Source of the DNA: Acetomicrobium sp. S15 = DSM 107314 | GTDB taxonomy: Bacteria > Synergistota > Synergistia > Synergistales > Thermosynergistaceae | Direction: 5' to 3' | NCBI RefSeq assembly: GCF_016125955.1 | Contig: NZ_JADEVE010000080.1 | Location: forward strand, 1-35,192 | Length of the DNA stretch: 35,192 nucleotides | Part shown: piece by piece, positions 6,773 through 15,457 of the stretch | How the letters are laid out: each line of letters begins with the position of its first letter | Position numbering within the stretch: position 1 is the stretch's first letter | Program-made: the position numbers and the translations under genes | Notes under the pieces: generated by a model | Seen by the model: only the letters and a program-made list of their open reading frames with translations | The model's database searches: none | What the model was told of the DNA's origin: nothing

Positions 6773-7153
6773 TTAGAATCTGATTTTTAACTCTACTTCA
6801 TATGTTTCATCCACGTCCTTGATTTTTGGGGAAAAGCACCTAAATCCTATAAGGTCTCCGTTAGCGTCCAACAACCCTATCTCCGATATTTGTGCACCGA
6901 CCAGCTCGTCCCTTTCAAGCCTGCCAATACCCGTAACGCTCATGGAATCTTCTTGCATTATATTGTTGAGTTCCTTTCTCAGCCTTTCGTTATAAAGGCT
7001 TTCGCGCGCCGGGTCCATGGCTTTAGGGCTCAAATCAGAATTATGTCCCCCATCACCAAAAGCCATGAATCTAATCCTGGGTAGCGGGCTTTCGTTATAC
7101 ATGTGCCTTGCTATTTTTTCCCTAAACCGGTTTATTACCACGGCCTCAGCCAT
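6773..7153 (-). CDS. Tail-collar-fibre-like N-terminal protein (126 residues)
   Basis: The sequence IRFMAFGDGGHNSDLSPKAMDP followed by LYNERLRKELNN and EIGLLDANGDLIGFRCFSP follows the pattern of P2 gpH-type tail-collar domains (DUF3751-like: a GDG turn, alternation of short strands and a KxxDxxYxVELKIRF end). In P2 this domain is the N-terminus of the fibre. Here it is a separate gene with its own GGAGGTGA site, so attachment module and fibre are split. It probably joins gpI to the fibre. Confidence 0.65.
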   Translation of the reverse strand: MAEAVVINRFREKIARHMYNESPLPRIRFMAFGDGGHNSDLSPKAMDPARESLYNERLRKELNNIMQEDSMSVTGIGRLERDELVGAQISEIGLLDANGDLIGFRCFSPKIKDVDETYEVELKIRF

Positions 7154-7168
7154 ATCTTCACCTCCTCG

Positions 7169-8509
7169 CTATAATTGCATAATTTCCATCGTGGCTCTTG
7201 GTCCTGCATCACCTACGTTCCAGGAACCATCAATAGAAACATTGTCATATCCGACCAGAATGCCTCCCACCGGCGCAATATACTGACTATTGATTGACAA
7301 ATTCCCGAAACTTCTGAGCGGATCAAGCCCTACGTACCATGACCCGTTAGCGGTTATCCCAAACGGTGAGGCCCCCACAATCCAGGCACCATCGGCAATC
7401 TGGCCATTGATGAGCAGATCGGCCAAGGTTTGTGGAGTCTTTGCGTATTCCCACTCCCATTGCATCCTATGCGTCTCGGTCCATTGTGGCTCTTGTAAAT
7501 TCGCGGATATATTAAAGCTCACGCTATTTCGCGATACGGCATTAATCATATTTGCATGCCCAACAATCCATGAGCCGTCGACGCGCAGAGGCATCCTGTC
7601 GTCTTGGGCCAATGCCATAGGATGCCCAATGATTGCTATATGCGGGATAACAATCAAATGTCCTTGTGCCATACATGGGTATATCGTTTGTATGGGCTTG
7701 AAGAATATCAATTCTCCAACATTCCAGGAGCCGTTGACGACTAAATCATCATTTTTATCGATCATGTATGGCTTTGGATCGGGCCCGACAAACCACGAGC
7801 CGTCAATCATCAATCTGCACCACGGATAATATTCTTCTGCTTGTATATGCGCATACAAGCTTTCCATGATGAGTTTCGTGAAGACTTGCATGTTAAACTC
7901 AGCGGCCAGAACATAAAAATACAATGGCCAGGCTCGAACTGGTTTCATCTCTTCTATTGCCCATCGTATTTGGCTGAGCGATTTGTGGTTTGCCATCTCC
8001 GCCAAGTCGAGTTTTATAGAAAAGTTGGCCCAATGTGGAATGTCCGGCAACCCAGCCACGTCAATGCTTCTACTGATAATTCGCGGTGAAATATATGCTA
8101 CATCCCATGTTCCGTCGGCGAATAGTATCCCAGCATTTATGTAAGCTTGCCTAACTTCATGATATTCGAATAATTCGACGTTTTTGTAGCCCAACGAACT
8201 TAATAGACTAAGAATGCCGGTTTTTGTTCCTTTCAATCGATGCCAAGCCACAAAATGAATTATCATATTCCGCTTCGTTTCGTCATCCCAATCTGAGTCA
8301 TATAAGTCTACGTGAAACTGCCATGCGAGCAGATCCAATACATTACCCGTTAATATATCAATTTCGGGGATAATAATCGATCTATGCGTTTCCGAAAAAA
8401 CATCCCGAAAAGATACGTCCAAAGCGGCTGAAGTGCTCTGGATTTCTTTATCGTGCGTCAGGCTTTCTGGAAGGATCTCAAGTAGGCTGATCTTATCCAG
8501 CTCAGTCAT
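7169..8509 (-). CDS. Baseplate tail protein I with long repeat-bearing C-terminal extension
   Basis: The first 200 or so residues match P2 gpI (ESLTHDKEIQSTSAALD, LLAWQFHVDLYD, HRLKGTKTGI), the baseplate wedge protein that carries the fibres. P2 gpI stops there; this protein runs about 240 residues further. The extension repeats a DGSWxVG-like motif; counting from the upstream ATG at 8524 it begins at residues 241, 264, 316, 378, 393 and 432, with a related DGTWDVA at 137. The repeats look like beta-hairpin units and could form a fibre docking arm. The ATG at 8509 overlaps the gpJ stop and is chosen over the ATG at 8524, which lacks a ribosome binding site. Confidence 0.85.
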   Translation of the reverse strand: MTELDKISLLEILPESLTHDKEIQSTSAALDVSFRDVFSETHRSIIIPEIDILTGNVLDLLAWQFHVDLYDSDWDDETKRNMIIHFVAWHRLKGTKTGILSLLSSLGYKNVELFEYHEVRQAYINAGILFADGTWDVAYISPRIISRSIDVAGLPDIPHWANFSIKLDLAEMANHKSLSQIRWAIEEMKPVRAWPLYFYVLAAEFNMQVFTKLIMESLYAHIQAEEYYPWCRLMIDGSWFVGPDPKPYMIDKNDDLVVNGSWNVGELIFFKPIQTIYPCMAQGHLIVIPHIAIIGHPMALAQDDRMPLRVDGSWIVGHANMINAVSRNSVSFNISANLQEPQWTETHRMQWEWEYAKTPQTLADLLINGQIADGAWIVGASPFGITANGSWYVGLDPLRSFGNLSINSQYIAPVGGILVGYDNVSIDGSWNVGDAGPRATMEIMQL

Positions 8510-9623
8510 CTTCGATCCCGCCATAATTTATGATTATCGCTAATTCTTTGGCGACCTGGTAAGGATTAAGTGTTTTGAATTGCGGCTGTATAATTTCGAC
8601 CCTTTTTGCGCCTGCACCAATTACACGTCGGACCAATTCAGAGGGATTAATATCCCTCCCGAGTTTTGTTTTTTGCCATAATATAAACTCCTGTATGGCT
8701 TGATTGACAGCATCTACTATCATCGCTGAAATCGTGGCGTCGCTTTTTTTTACAAAAAATGTGAGATTGATAGTATATGGGATTTGTTCTGGAGCATGTA
8801 TATGCACATAGTCAGTTAGAGGTCGCTTGTCATCGGCAGAACAGCTCTCATCGATCAGCGATAATATTTCCTGACTTGGTAATTCTCCATCTTGCATTAA
8901 CGCGCAGATGTTAACTTGACCAGGTACCGGCGAATAGACCTTAACGTCACTGATGTCCTGATGTGCAGCTAAAGCCCAGTATTCATACGCTTTATATGGT
9001 CCCGCCGTCGAAAACGTTTCGGGAGCCAATCTTATACGATTTCTTAAAGATTCATCCTCTTCTTGTTCTTTCCCTCCCATAGTTTCTGCAATATTCACAA
9101 CTGATTCGATATAAGGGATAGGATCGACCAGTTTTTTAATTTGCCCGGGGATATATCCATTGCCGACTGAACCTACTTCCATACATTCTGCCATAACATC
9201 AATTGATATATTGCCAGCCAAAACAATCGCAGGTGCTGATGTTGCGAAAAAGAGCGTTCCATTAGGTGTTGCTCGGGTTCCTTGCGGAATAACCACCTCT
9301 CTTTCTTGCGGAGCAGACAATGTAAATCTAAGCGTTGTCTTTGCGGCTGAAGCCTCAAGCCGATAGACTCCTAACAGGATTCCAAGATGATCCAAATAGT
9401 CACCAGACGAATAAGCCAGCAGATTCTGCTTCGCCGCGAAATCGATCAATACCCGCTGCTGGGTAATAATTGCCGCAACCGATTCAAGGAATAGGCGGAC
9501 TGGATCTCCGGCTGCCAGGCTTCGTCCGGATAGCGATTCATATTTGGCGATAACCTCCGCTTCAACAATCCGTGTGTCTGTCTCGCAAAACGAAATTTCC
9601 GGAAGTTTCGTGATATCACTCAT
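8502..9623 (-). CDS. Baseplate assembly protein J
   Basis: The 373-residue product shows the BaseplateJ pattern: N-terminal EVIAKYESLSGRSLAAGDPVRLFLESVAAIITQQRVLIDFAA, the central YSSGDYLDHLGILLGVYRLEASAAKTTLRFTLS and the ETMGGKEQEEDESLRNRIRLAPE motif. Together with W and I it builds the wedge of the contractile-tail baseplate (T4 gp6-like). Its ATG overlaps the stop of the W gene, and its end overlaps gene I. Length is in the normal range for P2 gpJ relatives. Start and family are clear. Confidence 0.93.
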   Translation of the reverse strand: MSDITKLPEISFCETDTRIVEAEVIAKYESLSGRSLAAGDPVRLFLESVAAIITQQRVLIDFAAKQNLLAYSSGDYLDHLGILLGVYRLEASAAKTTLRFTLSAPQEREVVIPQGTRATPNGTLFFATSAPAIVLAGNISIDVMAECMEVGSVGNGYIPGQIKKLVDPIPYIESVVNIAETMGGKEQEEDESLRNRIRLAPETFSTAGPYKAYEYWALAAHQDISDVKVYSPVPGQVNICALMQDGELPSQEILSLIDESCSADDKRPLTDYVHIHAPEQIPYTINLTFFVKKSDATISAMIVDAVNQAIQEFILWQKTKLGRDINPSELVRRVIGAGAKRVEIIQPQFKTLNPYQVAKELAIIINYGGIEDD

Positions 9624-9924
9624 CGATCCTCACCCTTATCGACGGAATGAGCCGTCCGTCTCCGTCTTCTGTGAATGTTACTTTCACCACCTTTACACGT
9701 GGCTCATATTGATTCAGAGCCGCCACAATCTCGCCAGTCAGTTTGGCACGCGCCACGGGAGTCGGCTGGTCAATGAGCGTGCCGTCAATGCCAAATTCTC
9801 TATCAAGCGGCACCGATCCCCGGATGGTCGTTAGTATCGTCCTTACGTTCTGTAACACTTCGTCCACAACGGATTTAGGCTGGAACGAAATTGCCTGGAT
9901 ATCAGCTCGAACTAATTGTTCCAT
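9616..9924 (-). CDS. Baseplate wedge protein W (GPW/gp25 family)
   Basis: About 102 residues. The region DREFGIDGTLIDQPTPVARAK, followed by YEPRVKVVKVTF and RLIPSIRVRID, is the conserved core of the gp25-like lysozyme-fold wedge protein. It stabilises the ring at the sheath-baseplate junction. Translation probably starts at the ATG at 9924, eight bases after AAGGAG; the longer open frame to 9984 lies inside the previous gene and has no site. It overlaps gene U by 23 bases and J by eight. Confidence 0.9.
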   Translation of the reverse strand: MEQLVRADIQAISFQPKSVVDEVLQNVRTILTTIRGSVPLDREFGIDGTLIDQPTPVARAKLTGEIVAALNQYEPRVKVVKVTFTEDGDGRLIPSIRVRIDE

Positions 9925-10306
9925 CGATATACTCCTTTGCCGTGATAGCGATATCAGCAACCAGCAGATTTCCGAGGTTGTCAATGCGACTCCATGTTTC
10001 CTCCAGGGCCATTACAACAAAATTCCCCAAAGGTGCGCCGGCCAGAATCAATGTTTCGACAGCTCCGGAATCTCGCAATTCCCGCAGCTTTTGTATCTCC
10101 TGCCGTGGATTAACACCCAATGCTACATTGAATCTCATAGAAAACTTGACGGTATCCAGTCCTGGCCCAAGAAATTCCAGAAGATCCTTTTCCCCTATCC
10201 GGCTATGCTCGCCATATTTCGCTTCCCCAGATCTGACGAAATCGAAAAATGTTCGCACCTTATCTGACGAGGTCTCGAATACTACAGGCCCAAGGGTTCC
10301 TATCAT
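9902..10306 (-). CDS. Tail protein, P2 GpU family
   Basis: The 134-residue protein starts MIGTLGPVVFETSSDKVRTF and contains LEFLGPGLDTVKFSMRFN and LAGAPLGNFVVMALEE, the recognisable landmarks of the P2 GpU family. GpU relatives are needed for tail completion; their exact place in the particle is less settled than that of the wedge proteins. In P2 the U gene sits next to the tape measure; here it has moved between PAAR and W. A GGGGAG site precedes the ATG, and the gene begins five bases after the PAAR stop. Confidence 0.85.
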   Translation of the reverse strand: MIGTLGPVVFETSSDKVRTFFDFVRSGEAKYGEHSRIGEKDLLEFLGPGLDTVKFSMRFNVALGVNPRQEIQKLRELRDSGAVETLILAGAPLGNFVVMALEETWSRIDNLGNLLVADIAITAKEYIDGTISSS

Positions 10307-10310
10307 GCGA

Positions 10311-10604
10311 TCACTCCCCTACAAAAACATCAGGACTCCCAGTCGCGATAAAAGAGCCGCATGCCACTGGCGCCCCGATATATCCCACCTCCAAATTGTT
10401 CACAAACACTGTAGGCCACCCTTCCGCCAGGACCGAACCATGAGTTTCCGGAATATCAGGACAAGTGTGAGGTCCCCAGGCGTCACTCTGACGATGCACT
10501 GGAATATCATTGACAAATACATTCAGAGATCCTTCAATCGAGGGGCGCGGCGGCCAGCAGCCGTGACCCGTGCATATATCTCCCAGTCGTGCAACTGCCG
10601 GCAT
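10311..10604 (-). CDS. PAAR-domain spike tip protein
   Basis: About 97 residues, starting MPAVARLGDICTGHGC. The GDICTGHG start, the VNDIPVHRQSDAW and VFVNNLEVGYIG turns and regularly placed Cys/His residues (CTGHGCW, H-TCPD) match the PAAR fold, a cone that binds a metal ion and caps the VgrG/gpV spike. It would be the first part of the tail to pierce the cell envelope. It directly follows the gpV spike gene, as expected for partners. A GTG nine bases upstream is possible, but the AGGTGG site fits the ATG. Confidence 0.88.
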   Translation of the reverse strand: MPAVARLGDICTGHGCWPPRPSIEGSLNVFVNDIPVHRQSDAWGPHTCPDIPETHGSVLAEGWPTVFVNNLEVGYIGAPVACGSFIATGSPDVFVGE

Positions 10605-10617
10605 TATGCCCACCTGC

Positions 10618-11067
10618 CTATTCGAATATATTGTTAAGATGAGAAGGGATCGGTGCGTCCGACGGATTAATATGGATATTTTTGGCTGCTTTGATCAGAA
10701 TATCGCCTTCTCGAAAAACAATTCGCGACCCGAACGAATCAACTATGACGAGCTCATGAGTCGCTCTGTTGATTTCAATCGCGGCCCCACCGGGAATGGA
10801 CAGGTGCCAGATATTGCTATCCGCAATGGGAACGGCGTCCGGCCCGCTGTATATCGCGCCCAAAATGACCCCCTTTTCCAAGCCGTTATCCAAGAAGGCG
10901 CAAACTACATGCTCTCCAATGTCCAGCATGTGATATGCCTTGTTCTTGAGTGTTGCCGGAAAGAGTATAGGAAGGTTATATGAGACAAGGTTATCCAGAT
11001 CATCAAAGATGACACGCGCCGTTCCCTTTTCGGCGTCTATACTGCTAACTATTCCAATTCGTATCAC
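10618..11067 (-). CDS. Baseplate spike protein V
   Basis: The 149-residue protein has an N-terminal OB-fold region (MIRIGIVSSIDAEKGTARVIFDDLDN) and the gpV motif DIGEHVVCAFLDNGLEKGVILGAIYSGPDA, followed by a beta-helical C-terminus (GGAAIEINRATHELVIVDSFGSRIVF). It forms the trimeric membrane-piercing spike at the end of the tail tube and carries the PAAR tip. The start is GTG with an AGGAGGGG site. Length is somewhat shorter than P2 gpV because the C-terminal spike is short, which suits the use of a separate PAAR tip. Confidence 0.9.
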   Translation of the reverse strand: MIRIGIVSSIDAEKGTARVIFDDLDNLVSYNLPILFPATLKNKAYHMLDIGEHVVCAFLDNGLEKGVILGAIYSGPDAVPIADSNIWHLSIPGGAAIEINRATHELVIVDSFGSRIVFREGDILIKAAKNIHINPSDAPIPSHLNNIFE

Positions 11068-11078
11068 CCAAACCCCTC

Positions 11079-12086
11079 CTAATAGCCAAGGATTCTCCGT
11101 ATATCGATTGATGTTTCATAACCGGAACCTGAGCTCACCGAATGCACTGCTTTTTCAACATGATAGGTCCCGTCAAATCTTCCGAATCCGGAAACGGTCA
11201 CGTTTAATCCCGCGGACAATAGAACATTGCCAGCCGTTGTCATGCTGCCGGTTACTTCGTGGCGATTCGCTTTACGGAGCTCTTTTCTGGCCAGGGATTC
11301 CGCATTAGCAAGAGATTCTACTCGCCGGCGGATCTGCAGTTCCTGTCCCACTTCTGGTTCCGGATCTGGCACGTGAGTGTAAGATAGGAGTTCTTTCTTT
11401 TCCGCATCGTGATACTTGACAGTACAGGACTTATAAATATCAGCCGACTTGCTCGAGAATGAGTACCGGCTTATATCGCCTTTTTTAATCGTCGCCACAG
11501 GAGGCATAGCTTCATATTTTTCGGCATCAAAAATGACCAGCCTGCCATTGGATAGTTTCAACGACAATCCGGCATCATCGCAAAGATTCCTCAAAAATGC
11601 CAAGTCCGTCTGCTCTCGTTGATCTCGACGAGAATATTGAGGATCTTCATCGACGTCATAGAACAATTCCACACCCGCGATTCCGGCAATCTCACTGGCG
11701 ATCTTAGAAAGCGAAATATCCTCCCAGGCTTTGGTCTTCCTTTCCCGCCTGAGAGATGTCTTCACCAGCTCCGGCACTCCCTTAAGCGTCACTGTGTCAG
11801 GAGATCCGGAAGCGTCTATCTCGTCAATCGAAAAGGTTCCACAAGGAAGGCGGCTCAAGGAGCCTTCCCATTCCTTCGTTTCGATCGCCGCAACCATTGT
11901 TGCTCCTTTTGATGGATACCAATCTCTTTTCCATAATCCTTCACGGTCTTGAAATGTCACCTGAAGATCATCAGCCTTATCTTCGGCATGATCCGAAAAA
12001 GAAAAGGACAACAAAAAGGGCGCCACATCTGCTGAGATGTCGACGCCCTCATAAATCAGGGTCACCTTTGCCCGCCTTGCTTTCAT
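11079..12086 (-). CDS. Baseplate hub / late control protein D
   Basis: About 335 residues of the phage late-control-D family (P2 gpD, the gp27-like half of VgrG). Markers are FSFSDHAEDKADDLQVTFQDREGLW near the start, QREQTDLAFLRNLCDDAGLSLK in the middle and TTAGNVLLSAGLNVTVSGFGRFDGTYHVEKAVHS toward the end. It forms the central hub that joins tube and spike. The ATG at 12086 has GGAGG nine bases upstream and follows the stop of gene X by two bases. Confidence 0.92.
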   Translation of the reverse strand: MKARRAKVTLIYEGVDISADVAPFLLSFSFSDHAEDKADDLQVTFQDREGLWKRDWYPSKGATMVAAIETKEWEGSLSRLPCGTFSIDEIDASGSPDTVTLKGVPELVKTSLRRERKTKAWEDISLSKIASEIAGIAGVELFYDVDEDPQYSRRDQREQTDLAFLRNLCDDAGLSLKLSNGRLVIFDAEKYEAMPPVATIKKGDISRYSFSSKSADIYKSCTVKYHDAEKKELLSYTHVPDPEPEVGQELQIRRRVESLANAESLARKELRKANRHEVTGSMTTAGNVLLSAGLNVTVSGFGRFDGTYHVEKAVHSVSSGSGYETSIDIRRILGY

Positions 12087-12088
12087 CT

Positions 12089-12292
12089 CTATCGCCTCCA
12101 TGGAGGAGGGGCCGATATCGGTTCTATATCTATATCTGGAATGACCAATGAGATCCCTGCAGGGAATACCAGGATGTGACGATATGATGGGTTGGCTGCG
12201 ATAAGTATATGCATCATTTTTTCAGTACCCCAGACCCTTTTAGCGACGTTATCCCACATGTCACCCTGGATCGTTGTTATTAATTTACTCAA
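12089..12292 (-). CDS. Tail protein X, LysM-like
   Basis: This 67-residue protein contains a compact LysM-like unit (TIQGDMWDNVAKRVWGTEKMMHILIAANPSYRHILVFPAGISLVIP). It corresponds to P2 gpX, thought to sit between hub and tape measure or to help the tail contact peptidoglycan. It overlaps the end of the tape measure gene by eight bases and precedes D, the standard order T-X-D. Start, size and motif all agree with the family. Confidence 0.88.
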   Translation of the reverse strand: MSKLITTIQGDMWDNVAKRVWGTEKMMHILIAANPSYRHILVFPAGISLVIPDIDIEPISAPPPWRR

Positions 12293-14903
12293 GCGCCAGC
12301 CTCCTTTCCTGGTTTAGAGCTTGCTGGAGCTTGGCCATGAATGCATCCAGATCATCCTTCAGCGTTTTATCTATTACAACTGCCATCTCTTGGGGATTCC
12401 CAGAGGTGGTCACCTGAATCGTAGGAGAATAACTGACTCGAATTTCATTCCTATTTGTGGCCGACATCGAATTTGTGAGAAAGCCTTCGCGCGCCAGATC
12501 CAGAATGCCGAGATCTTGCCCGGCGGCGGCCCACAATTCACGCCCAAGCTTATCATTAGGAGATGTGACGGGGATTAGATATTCTTTTCCTGCCTCTCCA
12601 AAAATTCCTAAAGTAGGGTTTGATACCACGCCTCCACGTGCAAAACGCCCGTGTTTGCTCGGTTTTGTGCCGCTCTGATATCTTGGGGAACCATTGACCT
12701 TTTCTACATCAGAATTCCCTGTGATCACATTCTTTATGCCTTGCCAAATCCCCTTGATCTTATCAGGGAATCCGGCTATTTTGTCGAGAGCACCCTTGAA
12801 TGGACCCCAGATGATCTCTCCTACGCCTGCGAGGGCATTAGCTATCATCTCTGGAATTCCACCGAACCAGCCCACGACACTGGAGGCCTTCTCCTTGATC
12901 CAATCCCAGGCTCCTGCGATCCGAACCGACACGACATCCCATTTTTTATATAGAACGACTCCTATGACTATGAGAGCTGCAATGCTTGCGATTACCAATC
13001 CTATCGGGTTTGCCGACATGGCTGCGTTAAATGCCCATTGGGCCGCAGCCGCAATCTTTTGGGCCGCAGCCATTGCCAATGTTTTAGCCCTCAATAGGCC
13101 TATGGCTATAGCATGCTTTGTGACATTAAACATGCCGACAACTTTATTCCATAACATTTGTGCCCTTGTCACTGCTTTGGCCGCTGCCGTACCTTCGAGC
13201 TGAGCTGCCACGAGGGCTTTTTGGCCGCCGGTAGCAAGCAATAAGGCTGCCCGTAAGTTATAGAAAATCCCAGTCGCCGCCAGAAATCCACCCTTCACAA
13301 AGGTCCATCCATACCCAAGGCCGATCATGCCGACTTTCATAAGAGCCAGAGCCGAAACAGCTCCGACGATGACTTTCGTTATCTTCGGAAAGCGTTCTGT
13401 CAAGTCTGCGATGGCAGAAACACCTTTCGCTACGGATCCGGCTACACTTGCGATTCCAGGCAAAAGGACCCGCCCCAGACTGGACGCCAGAACTACTACG
13501 GATCCTTGCAAGGCATCGAGCTGGGCCTTCGCGCTTTTGAGGAACTTCTTGACTTCTTCATCCACGAGTCCGCGAGAGCCTTCCGAAACATCATTAAGGG
13601 CCCCGGGCAGTTCATTCAATTTGTTAAGCAGCGGAACGATACCTTTTGCTCCTTCATCTCCAAAGACTTTCTGTATCTCTTGGGCGCGTTCATCGAAATC
13701 AAGACCTTCAAGTGCTGACTCTATTTCTCGAAGCGTGGCTATCATATCGAGCTGACCGTCATCGTTCCTCTGAATTTCGATTCCCCAGGCTTCCTGAGCT
13801 TTCGACATTTGTCTTAATACCGCATTCAGGGCGGTACCGGCCTGACTACCCTGGAGGCCTGCGCTATTTAGTTGCCCCAAGAGCATGACACCCTGTTCGA
13901 GGTTTACGTTATAGTTCGCCATACCAGCGGCGCCTTCCTTGAGCGACTCGCCCAGCTGGCCAAAATCCCTGATCTGGTATTTGAACTGGACCTTCGTCAG
14001 AAGATCCCCCAGGCGACTCATCTTTTCTTGAGTGTTTCCGCTTAACTGATTCCCCAAGTTGTTGTATGTCGTTGCTATGACCTCGCCAACCTGTTCAGGA
14101 ACACCGGCCGTTACCTTCGCAACCTTCGCAACCACTAACGCAGCAGTCCGTGCCGCTTCAGCATCGAGACCTGCACTGTTGAGCGCATATTGGATGTTAT
14201 ATCCTTCTTCAAGCCCGGTCAGCCCAGATTTTGCCATTTGTTCGGCCACCGATCGGGCTTCTTTCATTGCTTTTTCTTTGTCATCTGCGTTAATGACCGT
14301 TGACAGCTTGATTTCTGCCTCTTGTGTTTTCATAGCAGCATAGACAGGTGCCGCGAGGGTACCCACAAGCGCCGCAGCTCCCAGCATCCTGCTGCGGTAT
14401 GCCTGTCGCTGTTGCAGGTTTGCTGCTTGCGCCGCTTGATTTGCCTGTATCTTTCCGCTCAACACCTGAGCTCTCGCGATCCTTTTATCAAGCTCCTCTT
14501 GGGCTTTCGCAAAATTTCGCGTCGAAACACCGGCCTTACGAAGCTCTGCAGATAATTCTTTCAATTCCGACCTCTGTGAATACAATTTGTTTTCAAGCTG
14601 GTTGACTTGCTTTTGCGCGGCTCCAAAGGCTTGCTGCATAGCCTTCGTGGGCTTATCTGTCGATTTCATCTGCGTGCCCAGACGCCGCACTTCTTCGCGC
14701 GCAGCTGCCAAAGATGTCTTTGTCCCCTCGATATCTCCCTGTAACCTCTTAAAGGCTGTAATATCGCTTTTTATCTTTCCGAGTCCTGATATCTGTTTAT
14801 CCAATTGATGAAGGTTGGACGACGCATTGAGGATTGACTTACTGAAACCAGGTTGCAATTTCCCGCCAATTTCAAATGCTATCTGAAAGATCTTACCTGC
14901 CAC
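12285..14903 (-). CDS. Tail tape measure protein
   Basis: About 872 residues. The N-terminus is a long coiled coil (about 20-175), followed by a TP901/P2 gpT-type core (MKTQEAEIKLSTVINADDKEK; GLDAEAARTAALVVAKVAKVTAGVP; LQGSQAGTALNAVLRQMSKA), strongly hydrophobic segments around 500-690 and a Gly-rich end with ARGGVVSNPTLGIFGEAGKEYLIPV. Its length sets tail length, and it may help move DNA across the membrane. The frame is open from a GTG at 14912, but that GTG is part of the GGAGGTG binding site; the GTG at 14903 is better placed. It overlaps the end of the frameshifted chaperone gene. Confidence 0.93.
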   Translation of the reverse strand: MAGKIFQIAFEIGGKLQPGFSKSILNASSNLHQLDKQISGLGKIKSDITAFKRLQGDIEGTKTSLAAAREEVRRLGTQMKSTDKPTKAMQQAFGAAQKQVNQLENKLYSQRSELKELSAELRKAGVSTRNFAKAQEELDKRIARAQVLSGKIQANQAAQAANLQQRQAYRSRMLGAAALVGTLAAPVYAAMKTQEAEIKLSTVINADDKEKAMKEARSVAEQMAKSGLTGLEEGYNIQYALNSAGLDAEAARTAALVVAKVAKVTAGVPEQVGEVIATTYNNLGNQLSGNTQEKMSRLGDLLTKVQFKYQIRDFGQLGESLKEGAAGMANYNVNLEQGVMLLGQLNSAGLQGSQAGTALNAVLRQMSKAQEAWGIEIQRNDDGQLDMIATLREIESALEGLDFDERAQEIQKVFGDEGAKGIVPLLNKLNELPGALNDVSEGSRGLVDEEVKKFLKSAKAQLDALQGSVVVLASSLGRVLLPGIASVAGSVAKGVSAIADLTERFPKITKVIVGAVSALALMKVGMIGLGYGWTFVKGGFLAATGIFYNLRAALLLATGGQKALVAAQLEGTAAAKAVTRAQMLWNKVVGMFNVTKHAIAIGLLRAKTLAMAAAQKIAAAAQWAFNAAMSANPIGLVIASIAALIVIGVVLYKKWDVVSVRIAGAWDWIKEKASSVVGWFGGIPEMIANALAGVGEIIWGPFKGALDKIAGFPDKIKGIWQGIKNVITGNSDVEKVNGSPRYQSGTKPSKHGRFARGGVVSNPTLGIFGEAGKEYLIPVTSPNDKLGRELWAAAGQDLGILDLAREGFLTNSMSATNRNEIRVSYSPTIQVTTSGNPQEMAVVIDKTLKDDLDAFMAKLQQALNQERRLALE

Positions 14904-15446
14904 GCCGTCCACCTCCTTTCTCGAGTTCCTTTACCCATTCGACCAATTCCTCCAGGGGTATTTGCATCCAGTAATTCACAGGAGCCCCGAAGATCTGGTA
15001 AAATGCGACCGCCGCTGAGCGAAGTATCTGGGCGGTCGCTCCTCCGCAACCTATTCTTCGAAAAAAAGCTTCAATCTCCCAACGAGTTCGATAGAATCTT
15101 TCATGCTCATGTTTTCCACCACTTCATACGGGATTCCGGCAGCTATCGAGCCCAAAATCTGCCAATAGGTCACAGACAGAATCGCATTCTGCACGTTATT
15201 GTGATCAGGAACTTTAAGCCTGAACAAGCGCTCAGCCTTCGTTACCGCGGCTCCAGTCAGTCTATCGAAATTAAGAACCAACTGATCATACACGACCCCT
15301 TCATATTCCACCGATTTCGTTAGTTTCATATGTTCAAGATCTGCCTCTTCGGGCTGTGGATCATTTATTTTACTCTCGGGCACATTTGTAGACTTAAGAT
15401 CTTTCACCTGCTCCTGATCTTTCTGGGTTTCTTGTTTCTCGCTCAA
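14893..15446 (-). CDS. Tail assembly chaperone E+E' made by -1 frameshift
   Basis: The upstream chaperone frame can shift back one base at T TTT TTC (15066-15060). It then stays open for 55 codons with protein-like sequence (QILRSAAVAFYQIFGAPVNY, IPLEELVEWVKELEK) before a TAA at 14895-14893. P2 makes gpE and gpE+E' by the same mechanism, and the extended form binds the tape measure protein in tail assembly. The extension has no start codon or binding site of its own, sits exactly between the chaperone and the tape measure, and ends in a helix rich in Trp and Glu as P2 E' does. Confidence 0.85.
15051..15446 (-). CDS. Tail assembly chaperone E (unshifted form)
   Basis: 131 residues of the Mu gp41 / P2 gpE family: an acidic Gln/Glu/Lys-rich N-terminus (1-35), then LTKSVEYEGVVYDQLVLNFDRLTGAAVTKAERLF and VTYWQILGSIAAGIPYEVVENMSMKDSIELVGRLKLFF. 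The FDRLTG and AERL parts are characteristic. It coats or guides the tape measure with its frameshifted partner. The last codons before the stop contain the slippery heptamer. It starts 11 bases after the tube gene. Confidence 0.9.
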   Translation of the reverse strand: MSEKQETQKDQEQVKDLKSTNVPESKINDPQPEEADLEHMKLTKSVEYEGVVYDQLVLNFDRLTGAAVTKAERLFRLKVPDHNNVQNAILSVTYWQILGSIAAGIPYEVVENMSMKDSIELVGRLKLFFEE

Positions 15447-15457
15447 GATGTCGCCTC

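Noticed and set aside
9891-10637. Plus-strand frame of 248 codons
   Set aside because: It is antisense to W, U and PAAR genes with strong motifs; Arg/Ser/Pro-rich composition is that of a shadow.
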